The notes under the pieces: generated by a model
What the model was told of the DNA's origin: nothing
Database searches by the model: none
Seen by the model: the letters and a program-made list of their open reading frames with translations, nothing else
DNA from: Streblospio benedicti
Lineage: Eukaryota > Annelida > Polychaeta > Spionida > Spionidae
Assembly (NCBI GenBank): GCA_019095985.1
Contig: CM032660.1
Coordinates: 49,594,073 to 49,658,072 of the forward strand
Reading direction: 5' to 3'
DNA length: 64,000 nucleotides
Shown: positions 1 through 23,056 of the stretch, in pieces
Numbering within the stretch: the stretch's first letter is position 1
How the letters are laid out: each line of letters begins with the position of its first letter
Made by a program: the position numbers and the translations under genes

Positions 1-100
1 ACTACATGGGGATAGTTGTGTGATACCATTGGTATTTTATAATTAAAAAATTGTTATGAATAGTTGAATATTCTTATAAATGATATGGATGTTCTTTTAG

Positions 101-3100
101 ATGTAATGGATACAGATCAGAAGTCAATGTTTACAGACAAAGTACGAGCCAAGTGTGAGGAAATTCTAACCAGTCTTGTCATGCAGGTAAAAACTTGATT
201 ATTGAAATCTACACGAAAGTTTTGTAAATGCATACATTTAATTAATGCACATGTACAGTTCAATTGTACACTTGAAACCTGAGTACTCAAATTTATTTCA
301 TTCATAGTTATGTGTGAAAATGTATGCATTTTGTTCATAAATCAACGAGGTGAGATTGATTGCAAGTTTTAAAATATTAATTATCAAATATATAAGTATT
401 CAGGAATACTGTTCAGATGTTTAGAAAGACATTTCTTCCATTAAATGTCCTTTGTCCTTTTCAGCTGGAGAAGGCTGTTCACAGTAAGTCCACAGAAGGC
501 AGCAGAAGCGGCGTCCCCTTTATTACCAGCATGTTGCCGCACACCCAGCACATCTGTCAAGTGATGATCAACGCACGAAGTGCAAAAAGGTACAAACACT
601 GGTTCAAAGTTGAACCAGTGCTGGTTGATTCACTCATAAATAGTATTTCTAAATGTAGCATTGATTGCCAGGAAGTCTAGAGAGCCCAATCAACACCATC
701 ATCACCGTGCTGATGCTAGGTATGATGTATAGAAATGTGCTTGGACTAGTCCTCATAGACAGAGATAAATATGTAAAGATCCAAAGAGACGAGCTGCACC
801 TACAACAGATTCTCGCAAAGCAAAAATATTACGAGATGTCCTTCTTCCCTGGCACAGTCCAGGACTGGAATAAACTCCCCAGCATCCTTGCCACAGACAG
901 CCTCGAGTCATTTAAGGCAGGACTTATTGGCATGGAACACCATATGCCATATTATTAGGAGGTCCACCTTACAAGACCATAAGTGTCCAAAACGACAGAG
1001 TTCTTAATGAAACTGTAAAACTGTAAAACTGTAAACCAAACTTCCCATTACTCAATGTTGTGTGTATGTGAAGATGTGATTAGATGTTGGTATACTTAAG
1101 TCTGCTTTTGATGAAGTCATGCTCGTTTTATATGAAAAATTATTTGTCACATATGATCAACTAATTAGATTTATTTCTTTATATCACAAGTGTGTACAAA
1201 ACCATCTGCGGCTGTTGCTCAGAATCTACATGGTTGACTGTTTGACATGTGCAGATGGTCATTCTGATGAAGTCAACAGCAGTTGATGAAACTCTCAATG
1301 ATTTTATAAGTATATTAGAGTGTGGTGATATAAAGAAATTAATCTAACTTTACAATATTCACACGAATACCATGAAGGATATGATCAACTAAGTTCGCTA
1401 TTTCCAAGACGGCCGCCGAGAGTGGTGCACTCAGTTCGACTAACTAGGTCAAGATGGCGACTAGTGATGTCGTTATGATGGCAATGAGATTTGTATTGAT
1501 GTGTGCATGCACAAAACTAACTAAACTTGACGCTTTTGTCCAGAACGCCCCCAATATTTTTTGGTTATTGTTAAAAAATCATTTGGAGTCAAGTTTTAAA
1601 CTTCCAATTTATAGTGCGAAACTTGTGATTTTCAAACACTTCTCTTGTTATAATGTAACGTGCATGATGAAAAGGCATTGCTGCTTTGTTAACTGAAGCA
1701 ATAGGTCATGTAAATGTATTTAACCCAGTAGATCATAAGTAGGTAATAGGTCATGTAGCATCACATACTAGAGATGCACTAATCGGTAAGACATCCTAGG
1801 ATTTTCTCATTTGAAGACTTCATACATGTGGCGCTTTTAGTTATGACCCGTGTGATTTCTGTATCTTTACATTTTAGTCATTTTTATAGATGGTTATGTA
1901 TGCCTAATTTCCTCTTCTTACAAGACCTTCTTCCTTGTAAGGATAACTGCTTATTGAGAATCTATACCATAGTAGTTAAGTAACTTCAAATTTTTGCTGT
2001 CAGGAGAGAAATTGCATCCAGACTTGTGAGCTGCTTGGCTGTCAGTGGGGGAGAGGCATGTGCAGCAGACATTTTGGCTTCTATCGTCATATCCTCTACA
2101 ACAACAGACCAGGTGGGCGATTTGCTGCTTTTGAAAGCATGTTTCGAATTTGGTTTCTAATTGTTTGTATGCATGTGTTCTAAAACTGGATGATAGATAT
2201 GAAAATGCAGTTTGAAAATGTATAACACTGATGAGTATCCATTTAGTTGTTTCAATGAGCTTGTACTTTGTATTTGAAATATGAATGCATAGAGATGTTT
2301 GTTGCAAAGAAACGATGGTATTTTCAGTTGTCCTCATATTTGCGAATTCAACATGAGTGTGTCATCAAGTACAAAGGCATTATGGAAACCAGTCTACAGC
2401 ATGTTTTGGATGGTATAGAATCAAAGGTTGAGCCATCTGCTACAATGAAAGAAAAAGAGGCACAGAAAGTGGCACAGGCATTGCAAAACTTGACCCAGAT
2501 ACTTCAGTGGGAGAAAGCCAACCACAAAAAGAATATCACATAGTAAGCTATGCAAAGTACACATTGTATAATAGCCATGTTTAGACAGAATTAAAGCAAT
2601 ATGCATAAAAGTAATTCCAGGCTCTCATTCACATTCAGAAACCATATTACCATGTGTTTTTCTAGCCATCATAGTGCTTGTGATGCTCATTTTCAGTGGT
2701 CAAATGGTGCGCTACTTGCAGCAATGTTTGACCCAGTTGACCGGTCACTTGTATCACTCACAGACCAAAGTCACCACTGTGACGCTGAAACTCATTAATG
2801 AGGTAATACATCAACTCTAGTAGTGCATGGATTTGCTCAGGGATTCTTTGTATTATATTTCCTATATTTAGTGTTTGTATATGCACATTTAGTAAATAAA
2901 TTGATTTTGATCTATAACGGAAGGATCTCGGTCGACATGATTGAATGTAATGATTTGTCTCAAATAGTTCTGTTGATTTTTGTTATGTTGGTTTTTAGCA
3001 TTGTACATGGCATAATGTATTTGTTCAAATATTTCTAAATGACAGACATTTCGACTGGCAAATATGATACATGATGACATTTACATACTTACTTTTAGTT

Positions 3101-4080
3101 GTTTTAATTTACCAAAGATTTATGACTAGATGGTATCATATGATAAAGAAATTATGGTCATATTTTTTTTTGCCCTTATTAGATTGGCCTACCACCAAAG
3201 TTACAGTTACCAGCAATATTAACTCTGTGCTGTGCCTTTGTTGATTGTGTGTTCAGGTCTCTGTGCCTAGAAGGTAAGCTTTATGTACTGATATTTTAAA
3301 ACTAGTATTAACTTTGACATTTTTAGGTCACCTGAGTATTTACTCAGGTGACCTATTGCTTAGGTCACCTGAGTATTTACTCAGGTGACCGTCGATAGTC
3401 GTCGTCCGTCGTCCGTCGTGTGTCGTAAACATCTTCTTCTCAAAAACTGCTGGGCCAATCTTAACCAAATTTTTGTATGTAGCATCTGTAGGGTGAGGGA
3501 GACAAGAAATTGTAAATTTCATGACCCTCCACCCCAAGGGAAGGTAGTAATGGGGTAAAAGTGTAAAATTATTGCTGCCATTTGGGCCCATTATTAGGTC
3601 CATTTTACTAGTGAATCACATTCTTATTACTATTTGAATGCACCATTAAAATCAATATGCTATAACCACAAACTCCAGACACATCGGCTCCAAAAAATGT
3701 AACCACTTCTTGGTAATAGATGATACTGCTATAAATCAATAATCAGCCAATATATTCACATTATTAGGTCCATTTTACTAGTGAATCACATTCTTATTAC
3801 TATTTGAATGCACCATTAAAATCAATATTCTATAACCAGAAACTCCAGACAAATCCAAAAAATGTATCCACTTTTTGTAATAGATGATACTGCTATAAAT
3901 CAATAATCAGCCAATATATAGACAGTGACATTCCTATCCAGTGTATTAAACACTGGTTTGCCCTCATCGGGGGCGCTTTTTCATATATTTCATGACTCCC
4001 AGGGGGTATTGAGGAATCCCTGAAAAAACATCACAAACTGCTTATCTCGCTAATATTTGTTGATGCTCAGGTGAGTATTT

Positions 4081-4119
<39 letters not shown>

Positions 4120-4212
4120 CGTCGTCCGTCGTACGTCGTCCGTCGTCCGTCGTTAACATCTTCTTCTCAAAAACTGCTGGGCCAATCTTAACCAAATTTT
4201 GTATGTAGCATC

Positions 4213-4252
<40 letters not shown>

Positions 4253-7200
4253 TCCACCCCAAGGGAAGGTAGTAATGGGGTAAAAAGTGTAAAATTATTG
4301 CTGCCATTTGGGCCCATTATTAGGTCCATTTTACTAGTGAATCACATTCTTATTACTATTTGAATGCACCATTAAAATCAATATTCTATAACCACAAACT
4401 CCAGACACATCGGCTCCAAAAAATGTAACCACTTCTTGGTAATAGATGATACTGCTATAAATCAATAATCAGCCAATATATAGACAGTGACATTATTAGG
4501 TCCATTTTACTAGTGAATCACATTCTTATTACTATTTGAATGCACCATTAAAATCAATATTCTATAACCAGAAACTCCAGACACGTCGGCTCCAAAAAAT
4601 GTATCCACTTTTTTGTAATAGATGATACTGCTATAAATCAATAATCAGCCAATATATAGACAGTGACATTCCTATCCAGTGTATTAAACACTGGTTTGCC
4701 CTCATCGGGGGCGCTTTTCATATATTTCATGACTCCCAGGGAATTATTGAGGAATCCCTGAAAAAACATCACAAACTGCTTATCTCGCTAATATTTGTTG
4801 ATGCTCAGGTGACCGTTAAGGCCCATGGGCCTCTTGTTAGCAAATATTACATGTTTTTGCATTATACATAAATATATTGAACTTAATTGATTTGGGTGTA
4901 AGTATTGAGATTAGAGGATTCTTTCTCTATTAGTCTATAGGGCTATAGTCGACTTCAGGTTGGGTTTGGCTGCTTGGATATCCGGGTTCAAAATTTTGCA
5001 CTCTTACGGACCCTACCCCATAAACTGTTTTCACATGATTTCAGAATTTTGATTATATAACCCGAGAAATGAAATATGATAAGAATCACCTTTCCCTATA
5101 GACTTGGAGAAAGAATCCTCTTATGTCAAAAGTGTAAGGGGTTGTGGAGGTGCCTTCAGACTCTCAATGTCTTAGGTACCAAGGACATGTGAAACAATCC
5201 TCTTGCATCAAAACTATCATAGAGATGGAGATCTATAGTTGTCAGACACAAGGCAGACCGTGAAAGACTTGGCTAGAATGTATTAAGTCAGACCTGAAGG
5301 ACTGTAATCTTCTTAGTACAGACTTGGTAGATAGAGACGGGTGGAGAGCTGGTGTGAGATACAGCCGCTTGCTGCCTACCTCAAAACTGAGACACCCGCA
5401 GCAGGTGTAAATAAAACCTTCGGGTGTAGTAATAGTAGTATTAACTATTGAGTTATGTGTAACTTTTATGTTATTGGATTTTCTCATTTCAGATGTGACT
5501 GTAAAAGTGAGTCAGTGCAAGGAATGCCAGTCTTACCTGGAACAGCTCACCTGTTATCCAACTGCGCAGAAAACCGTGATCCGGCTGCTGATGGAGGGAG
5601 CTCTGTCCAAGGTAACAAGACTTTTGTATATGAATTACTGGTAATATAATCTCTTCAGGTGCATGTATCTAGGAAGATATATACATGTATGCACATGTTT
5701 TTTGCTCTATACCTATTCTAGATTTATTAGCAGAAGTGTATATCCATCTACCGAATAGGTTTAAAGGTACAAATGCCATTGGCAATCCAGTTCTGTTAAA
5801 AGCATCTCTTAACTTGATCAAAAGTGCTTTAAATGTTTTTTTGTTTTTGTTTTTTTTCCTGTTTCTTTTTAAAATTGGATACCCAATGTTTTTTGTAATA
5901 TGTTCTTAAATTCTATTGCAACATAAACTCATAGGGCTACAGCTGTTGTCTTGGCGCTAAGCAAGATGCTCCCGACCCGCCGTCCATTGAGGTGCCTAGT
6001 CCGGGAATCCTCCAGCACAATTTGGACAAACAAACGTCATCCCAGCCCCATGCAGTTGCTTTTCATGGAGGAGTGATTGGCCAGGGGCTGAAGCCACCGC
6101 CAAGGCCTTGTCCATTCTCAAATGTGAGGCCTAGAAATTATTAACTTCTTGTATCTGCAAATAAGCTAATGATTTAGTTTTGAAAGCTATCACTATCAGA
6201 AAAAACACTATTTCTAGGAGATTCTTTGTTCATGTTATTTTTCGTTGATTATCATAAAGATGACTTTGGTCACAATGATAATAAATATCAAATATTTATA
6301 ACACAATCTGCTAACTAGCCTTTTCATGTCTTATATATTTGCTTATTGTTTGAAAAAATAATAGAAAATACAGTAATTTTCATGAACATTCAAAAATTAA
6401 ATTTTGAAATATACATGTGTACTTTTTATAGGAAGAACAGTTTCAAAACCAGCAGATCTTTATGGAAATCCTTGCTGTTTCTAGCTGTCATAGGAACACT
6501 GTAGGGCAATCAAACTCCTCATTAAAAAATGAAGAAAAGAAGCTGTCAAACCATATTGCAAAGTTCCTTGCTTTACAATTCATTGAGCTAGTTACACCAG
6601 ATGTAATGTATAATGGCATTCCATGGCCAGAGGAAGAATTTCAAAAAGTAACAGTTGAAAGGTATTCATGAATGTAAATAATTATATGAATTTGATTGAA
6701 AAAAGTAAATTTAAAATTTCATCTTTTTTTGAGCCCACATTTCATTTAACTTTAAAATTTTGTATGATCCATTAAACTCTTTGTTTTCTTATTTAGAGAT
6801 TTGCTAGTGAGAAATATGTTTGAAAATCACCCTGTTTTATGGAGTCTCATGGAATTTATTGCAACAGGTTTGTTTAGATTTTGTTAGGCATATTGTTTTT
6901 TACTAAAACAAACAAAACTACTCCAATAATCTGGTGTATTGATATGAACTTTTGAATATAGTTATGTGAATTAATGTTTTTTTTTATGATATGAAGTCTT
7001 CCTATGCAGTCATTGTGATTCCTTGTGTTCTAAAAAAGGAGTAAATTATGCTTATTTCAGAGTAGTTTTTTTTACTTCAGACTTGTTATCATGATATGTA
7101 TGATAACTAAGTTGAGGAGTCATTAAAATTTACACACATCTCATGTTTAAACTGTGAGAATTTGAATTTGAAATGTTCATCATGTCTGTGGTTATGTGCC

Positions 7201-8695
7201 GTGTAGGTGCTGGTGCCATGTGCTACTGCTCCGTGATCCTTCGCAGCCTTATGGCAACGTTGCTGTGTCACTGGGAGCGTTCGCGTGACAAGGCAGCGGC
7301 AAACTCACCATGGCAGCTGCAGGCCTCTTGTAAGGTCATTGACTACATGCGTATGGTAGGTATTCCTAATCACATGTTTACCATCTTTTCTTTGTAGATT
7401 TTCTATTCAATTTGTGAAAATATGATGTTTTGTACATGTTACACAAATTAGGGCTTTGACTAAATCCCAGATCAGTTCTGTGGTGGGCAATGGAGAAACT
7501 AGGTGTGAAAAAGTGTATTGTTGGATAGTATAGAGCATGTACAGTCGTGCGAGAGCAGTCAAGGAAGTTAAGGTGGATGATCAGTCTCTAGAGATCGTGG
7601 ATGCCTTGCTATCTCAGTGGCACACTGAGTGCTGGTGGTGGAAAATGATCTTGGGTCATGCACAGTCATTAGGACAGATTGGGGCAAGTTCTCCAGGCAA
7701 GTTTCATCAGCTGTTATCGGTCTTCCAGGGCTCGGTCACCTACCTTACACCACTAGAGGAAATGTTTACAACAGTTGTGCGAGAACCATAAGTGAATATT
7801 GGCCCATGTTCAGATCTACTCTATGCAAACTGATATGAACTGAAGACTCCATGGTAAAGTGGATATAAGTGATAAGCCTGACCAATCACTCGAGGACAGT
7901 TATCGTTTTCTAATCAACTAGTAACAGAACCACCCATGTGTAGAAACTTGAAGCCGTATCACTTTAAATTGTATGATGATATGGAGTTAAAACATATTTT
8001 ATTTTAAATAATGAAATTGGATTTGATGTGGCAACAATGCGTCTTGAGAAGTCTCCCATGTATATATTTGGTGGTGAATTCTATAATTATTCCATACAAT
8101 TATGAAATGTAAATTGATATACAAACATTTTTCTTAATTTGTTACAGGGAGATCTTCTTCCACCTCCTCTTTGTTACACTGGAGAGTTATTGGAATTTTT
8201 ATCACCATATGAAGTGTATTTATTGCTTATTAACTTGTGGAGATACATGAAGGTATGTGGATTGCAAATTATACAAGGCTTGAACAAAACACTCAGTGCA
8301 TGGGGTCATTTATGTCACCGTTGCATAGAGAATTTCTCCTGCAACATGATGAATAGTCTATATTGGGGAAAAGAAAAAATCATATTAAGAAACATGTTTA
8401 TTATGATTGTATCAATTTTCTTATTTTTGTTTGGCAAGAAAAATTATCAATATAATGTACCATAAATGGAAGTATGTCTGATAAAAGCAATGATGCTGTG
8501 TGAGAGAAAAGGGATAAAACTAAAATCATGTCACTATTTCTATTTTAGGAAAACCCACCGGTGCCGGAGCCAAGAGACTGGAATATCATTGGTTGTGACC
8601 CAAAACACACAGAAGTAATAAGAGCCATACTCCATGCAAATATAGACAAAGTGGGACATTTATATTCCAGGTTTTTCTGCTTGAAGCCACATTGA
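101..8695 (+). CDS. INTS5: Integrator complex subunit 5, C-terminal ~579 residues (5' end outside window)
   Basis: INTS5 is a helical-repeat scaffold subunit of the nuclear Integrator complex, which cleaves snRNA and prematurely terminated RNA polymerase II transcripts. Thirteen phase-consistent exons: 101-186, 465-589, 2004-2112, 2328-2542, 2697-2802, 3183-3273, 5493-5611, 5935-6123, 6432-6661, 6797-6867, 7207-7355, 8148-8252, 8549-8695 (TGA). Recognition rests on segments close to human INTS5: FHGGVIGQGLKPP (human FHAGVIGRGLKPP), VERDLLVRNMFENHPVLW, AMCYCSVILRSLMATLLCHW, SPWQLQASC, LLPPPL, and HANIDKVGHLYSRF near the end. The 579 residues cover roughly the part after human residue 450. Human INTS5 is coded in a single exon, so the many introns here are notable. 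About 20 residues expected between 'ARSAKR' and 'REIASRL' are missing: either a small in-phase exon was missed in 590-2003 or the segment was lost. Confidence 0.93.
640..958 (+). mobile_element. LINE 3' fragment (reverse-transcriptase ORF C-terminus)
   Basis: The frame ends in FFPGTVQDWNKLP followed by ATDSLESFKAGL, the usual C-terminal tail of LINE (non-LTR) ORF2 proteins, which read like 'FFPRTVRDWNxLP...LExFKxxL'. Only the last ~90 residues remain. It lies in the INTS5 intron between 589 and 2004 and is probably a 5'-truncated insertion. Confidence 0.65.
1154..1346. repeat. Imperfect inverted repeat in INTS5 intron
   Basis: 1154-1188 pairs with 1321-1346; both arms share the core tgatataaagaaat or its complement. 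Between them lies 'tctgatgaagtcaacagcag', of the kind seen next to Penelope-like element terminal repeats. Family uncertain. Confidence 0.4.
3326..4838. repeat. Tandem pair of a hairpin-bordered non-autonomous element
   Basis: Two near-identical ~700-bp units (about 3391-4067 and 4093-4838) in one INTS5 intron. They are bordered by a perfect palindrome, ggtcacctgagta-tt-tactcaggtgacc type, at 3326-3353, 3363-3390 and (left half altered) 4068-4092. Each unit starts with repeated 'cgtccgtcgt', then 'aaaaactgctgggccaatct', and carries an internal ~170-bp duplication that begins 'ttattaggtccattttacta' (3592/3761 and 4317/4495). The right end is 'ggcccatgggcctcttgtt'. No coding capacity. I believe similar repeats occur in other marine invertebrate genomes, but could not check. 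Confidence 0.75.
5140..5440 (+). mobile_element. LINE ORF2 C-terminal fragment
   Basis: Plus-strand frames read GRP.KTWLEC.KSDLKD followed by LVDRDGWRAGV, the known tail 'GRPKKTWLECVKxDLKxLGL...DRxxWRxxI' of a widespread LINE group. At least one frame change is needed, so this copy is dead. It probably belongs to the same group as the 7537-7900 fragment, which represents an earlier part of the ORF. Confidence 0.6.
7537..7900 (+). mobile_element. LINE reverse-transcriptase C-terminal fragment, frameshifted
   Basis: Reads EVKVDDQSLEIVD, then in another frame CYLSGTLSAGGG, then CTVIRTDWGKF, TTRGNVYNSCART, and finally LCKLI.TEDSMVKWI. This is the recognisable order of the LINE segment 'EVKVDGQSLEIVDxFCYLGDxLSAGGG...RIRxGWxKF...RGKLYxxCVRS...L.RTD.xMxRWM'. 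Frameshifts and stops show decay. It sits in the INTS5 intron 7356-8147. Confidence 0.7.
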
Positions 8696-8825
8696 AATAG
8701 CGTGGACTTAAAAAAAGATCCTTGATCTGTTTGTATAATTACTATTATCATGGAGTCCATTTCTGCATGTATCAGTTACTTAGTGATCATGTTGTTTGTA
8801 TGATAATCAATAGTATCGCCTCATC

Positions 8826-8831
8826 AATAAA
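8826..8831 (+). terminator. AATAAA polyadenylation signal after INTS5
   Basis: Canonical AATAAA about 130 bp after the INTS5 stop; a second AATAAA-like string follows near 8870. The assignment to INTS5 is by position only. Confidence 0.5.
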
Positions 8832-9037
8832 AGATAAGAAATTTATGAACCAATGTATTTGGTAAAGAAAAATAAAGAAATATACAATATTATTATGTTC
8901 TTATTATTTTTTGTCTACACTTAATATTTATATTTATGATGATATACCCCAGCTATTTTCATAAAAAAGATGAACAAACATTACCGTCATCTTATTTTGA
9001 TAATCAACTGTCGCACAATTAAAATTCCAACATGATC

Positions 9038-9269
9038 AAAAGTGCTCAGAGAGCACAGTGTCGTCGCTAGAGCAACATTGACCCATGGGCAATAAAGATG
9101 TTTGCTTTGCAATCAAAGCAGAAAAAAAAGTCTCACTTGATGCGTGACTCATCCTACATCTATGTTGTTGGCATTGGATTGCAGGCGCTTTCTAAACATG
9201 GCTAAAGTAAATATCTATTGCCCTTGAGTCGACATTAATATGGTAACACTGTGCTCTCTGAGCACTTTT
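9038..9269. mobile_element. 232-bp MITE with 24-bp perfect terminal inverted repeats
   Basis: The left end 9038-9061 (aaaagtgctcagagagcaca..) is the exact reverse complement of 9246-9269. The TIR itself contains the palindrome tgctcagagagca. No ORF. Family undetermined. Confidence 0.75.
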
Positions 9270-9785
9270 ATTCCAATATAACTACTATGCCAATTTGATG
9301 GTCATGTTTCGAACAGTATTGAAACTATAGTGGAAAAATAGAAAGAAAAATAGTTAAAATGGCCCTCCGAAAGGTAAACTCTAATTGGCAAAGTGCCAAA
9401 ATTAAATACAGTTGATGTTCAGTAGACATGTAAGCATTGTACAAAGTTGGAATGCTTTCTCATAAGCATCAACAAAACTATTGCAGAAAATGTTGAAAAT
9501 GGACCTAAAATGCCACTATGGAAAGCACACTTAAATTGGCAAAGTGTCCAAAATCGAATCACTTCGGTGTCTCGTCATACCAAATAGTTGTGTAAAGTTT
9601 GAACGAAATAGGGGGAAGCGTAAAAGCTCTAGCTTGTCCGGAGAGAAACATACATACATGCAGGTAGATACATACATACATAGATACATAGTTCAAGGGT
9701 GTTGGTTGCTACTACATATGTAATAGTGCTCAATCCATATGAGAGCTTTACATGAACAATAATTACAACAACTTAGACCATTCTC

Positions 9786-9903
9786 ATGTCTACAAATTTG
9801 TTTCCTGGTGAGCTAACCCACAGCTCACCGAGCTGCGTGGTTAGCTCACCCCAGGAAATACAAATTTGTAGATACATACATAATACATACATACATACAT
9901 ACA

Positions 9904-9939
<36 letters not shown>

Positions 9940-10035
9940 CATATACATAGATACATAGATACATACATACATACATACATACATACATACATACATACAT
10001 ACATACATACATACATACATACATACAAACAAACA
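9786..10035. repeat. (CATA)n microsatellite preceded by an 85-bp hairpin
   Basis: 9868-10035 is an almost pure CATA/TACA array with short interruptions near 9930-9960. Just before it, 'acaaatttgt ttcctgg tgagctaacc' (9786-) pairs with 'ggttagctcacc ccagga aatacaaatttgt' (ending ~9870). CATA units also occur at 9648-9690, so the hairpin may have inserted inside a longer array. Confidence 0.8.
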
Positions 10036-10129
10036 AACGAACGAAACATAAGGCTTTCGCTTCAGCTGCTGAAGCGACGCAATTATTGAATATGATACAG
10101 TTATCAGTTATCCGTGTAAATAAAACATT

Positions 10130-11318
10130 CTATCATTCCATGCAAAAATCACCGGCAATAACCCACGCTGATTGGTCAATCAGCGTGCTCAATTATACAT
10201 TCTATCATTGCGTGCAAAAATCACCGCCAATACGATTGAACTGCACCGCGGAGACCACTTGACTGCACGGCACTAGTCTAAACTAGACTAGTAAGTCACA
10301 TTTTCTATTCAGCAGCTGATGTCGCATGGTCAAAATGGCAATGAGATCGTTATGATATGATTTATTTTAAAATAAAAACGAATCAGACACTCGTTTAGTG
10401 TGGATTTTAGTCATGATAGAATGGTATTTGACCACTCCATTGTCTGTTCGAGTAAATCAGACGTCAGCATGCTCAATTTCACGATTGACACTCCAATGTC
10501 GTCAAATCCTACATTCTATCGTTCCGTGCAAAAATCACCGCCAATAACCCACGCTGATTGGTCTAACAGCGTGCTCAATTATACGATTGACTGCATGTGC
10601 GGAGACCACTACTACGGCACTAGTCTAAACTAGACTAGTAAGTCACATTTTCTATACAGCAGCTGACGTCGCATGGTCAAAATGGCAATGAGAACGTTAT
10701 GATATGATTTATTTTAAAATAAAAACGAAACAGACACTTGTTTAGTGTGGATTTTAGTCATGATAGAATGGTATTTGACCACTCCATTGTCATGTCAATC
10801 GTGAAATTGAGCATGCTGACGTCTGATTTACCCTCACTCCAATGTCGTTGTCAAATCCTACAATTGACTGCATGCTCCAGTGATTGACTGCACGCTACGA
10901 CACCACCACCAACCACTAACCTATAGTTGTTGTATTTATTATTTCTTGGTGTCAAAAAGCAATCGCATATTGGTCTTTTATCATTCACAAATGTTTTTAC
11001 AGTGGATAATTTCGAAACTACGCTAAATTCAAAGGTTTTAACCGAATACCAGTCTCATTCTATCATGACTAAAATCCACATTAAATGAGTGTCTGATTCG
11101 TTTTTATTTTGAAATAAATCATATCATAACGGTCTCATTGCGATTTTGACCATGCGACGTCACGGACCACAGTCTACATTAGACTAGTACCGTCACAGTT
11201 TCTTTACAGCTGCTGACGTCGCACGGTCAAATGACAATGAGACCGTTATGATATGATTTATTTCAAAATAAGAACGAATCATACACTCATTTAGTGTGGA
11301 TTTTAGTCATGATAGAAT
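10130..11318. repeat. Array of ATTCTATCA-ended palindromic elements
   Basis: At least three related units: ~10130-10427, ~10510-10777 and ~11056-11318. Each begins attctatca and ends tgatagaat. Shared blocks include 'aaaaatcaccgccaataacc', 'cacgctgattggtcaatcag', 'ctagtctaaactagactag' (a palindrome) and 'ttatgatatgatttatttta'. The third unit has the same arm on both sides, so it is a full palindrome. No transposase. The same family recurs at 28368-29727. Confidence 0.75.
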
Positions 11319-11644
11319 GGTATTTGACCACTCGATTGTCGTGGTCAATTCCTACATTGCTACAACTTGACATGCTATGATGCATCACAGCACACAGCTT
11401 TAAGTCCAGGGCTCACCCAGGCATGCAAACTGCTTAAAACCTGGGATTTGATTGACGGCTGCTGATATGTCACCTTTTAAACTAAAAGGTACTGTTTTTT
11501 ATATTTAAACCATGATATAAGTGACAGATATCCTGGTGTAACCATAATTAGGGGGATGTCTTAACAATCCTAATTATATATGATGTGTTGCAGTTGGAAT
11601 TTTGTGGGTTTTAATAAAGGTGATAAATTAGTTGAATATGCACA

Positions 11645-12087
11645 TTAAGTGGGAAAACCCACAGCAACGCAAGGCAACTGTGCGGCTTCCGTTAGCCAAA
11701 TCTGCTGTGTGGGTGTTATAAACTCGCAGTATTTTATCATAAGTTGCCGTGCGGCCGCCTTTAGCTGCAGGTGTGCTAAGGTGATTAGTTTGTTTAACTG
11801 CATCAAGGCTCTGAACTGTTACCAATGCGCCAGTATAGGTTTTGCCCCACAGGAAAATCTTTCAAGCGATCCAAACGGCAGCATACGGCACGCACAACAC
11901 CTCACGGCGCACCCGCGTCATTCGCTACCCCTGCAGGCGAACGGGAAATTGGCTGTTACCGTACGTTGCCACTTGCTACCGCATTATTTCACTGTGGGTT
12001 TAACCCCATTTTAAATGCATTAGTGCAGCGCGTTTTTTCGTACACCAAATTGAGCTGCCATGCCGTGCTGTGGGTTTTGCCACTTAA
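11645..12087. mobile_element. TTAA-flanked MITE, ~440 bp
   Basis: The ends 'ttaagtgggaaaacccacag' (11645-) and 'ctgtgggttttgccacttaa' (-12087) are inverted copies about 30 bp long, bounded by TTAA. A TTAA target is used by piggyBac and Kolobok superfamilies. The GC-rich interior is open over ~120 codons but matches no protein I know. Confidence 0.65.
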
Positions 12088-12448
12088 TTTATAACATATT
12101 TTGGCGACCTGGAGAGAATACACGGAGAGAATAGAGGTTAATTACCATCACAATTGCGTCAGCCCCGGCATTGAACTCAGCTTGATAAGGGGCAACAGTT
12201 CTTTGGTAAATAAAGACCAATTCAATCACGTTTAGAACAAAAATTGCAATGTAGTTCTTTGTGGCAAAATAATTGCGTTTCATTCTTATAAATTTTATTT
12301 TGATATTCATAACCATTTTTATTTTAGTAACATGATAGAAAATGTTACTTCATGAACTTGCTGTCAGCACATTAGTGTTACTGTCCATTCACAACTCCTA
12401 AATTAATAAAGAGAAGCGGCAAAGCAAAGTCATTCTATCACAGTTCTG

Positions 12449-23056
<10,608 letters not shown>

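Larger units (their letters stand above)
8832..12448. other. Intergenic repeat block between INTS5 and the aminotransferase gene
   Basis: No gene seen. It holds a 232-bp MITE, a CATA microsatellite with a hairpin at its left edge, an array of ATTCTATCA-type palindromic elements and a TTAA-flanked MITE, each listed separately. Also 9300-9640, which ends in the phrase 'aagctctagcttgtccgg', a repeat tail running into CATA units; its family is not recognised. Confidence 0.6.

Noticed and set aside
3363-4838. CRISPR-like or satellite array
   Set aside because: The repeats are hairpin borders of two long units, not short regular repeats with unique spacers.
9773-10049. Overlapping minus-strand frames rich in MYVC
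   Set aside because: Pure translation of the CATA microsatellite.
11649-12094. Open frames of 89-121 codons
   Set aside because: They lie within a MITE, have no protein-like pattern and end at its TIR.
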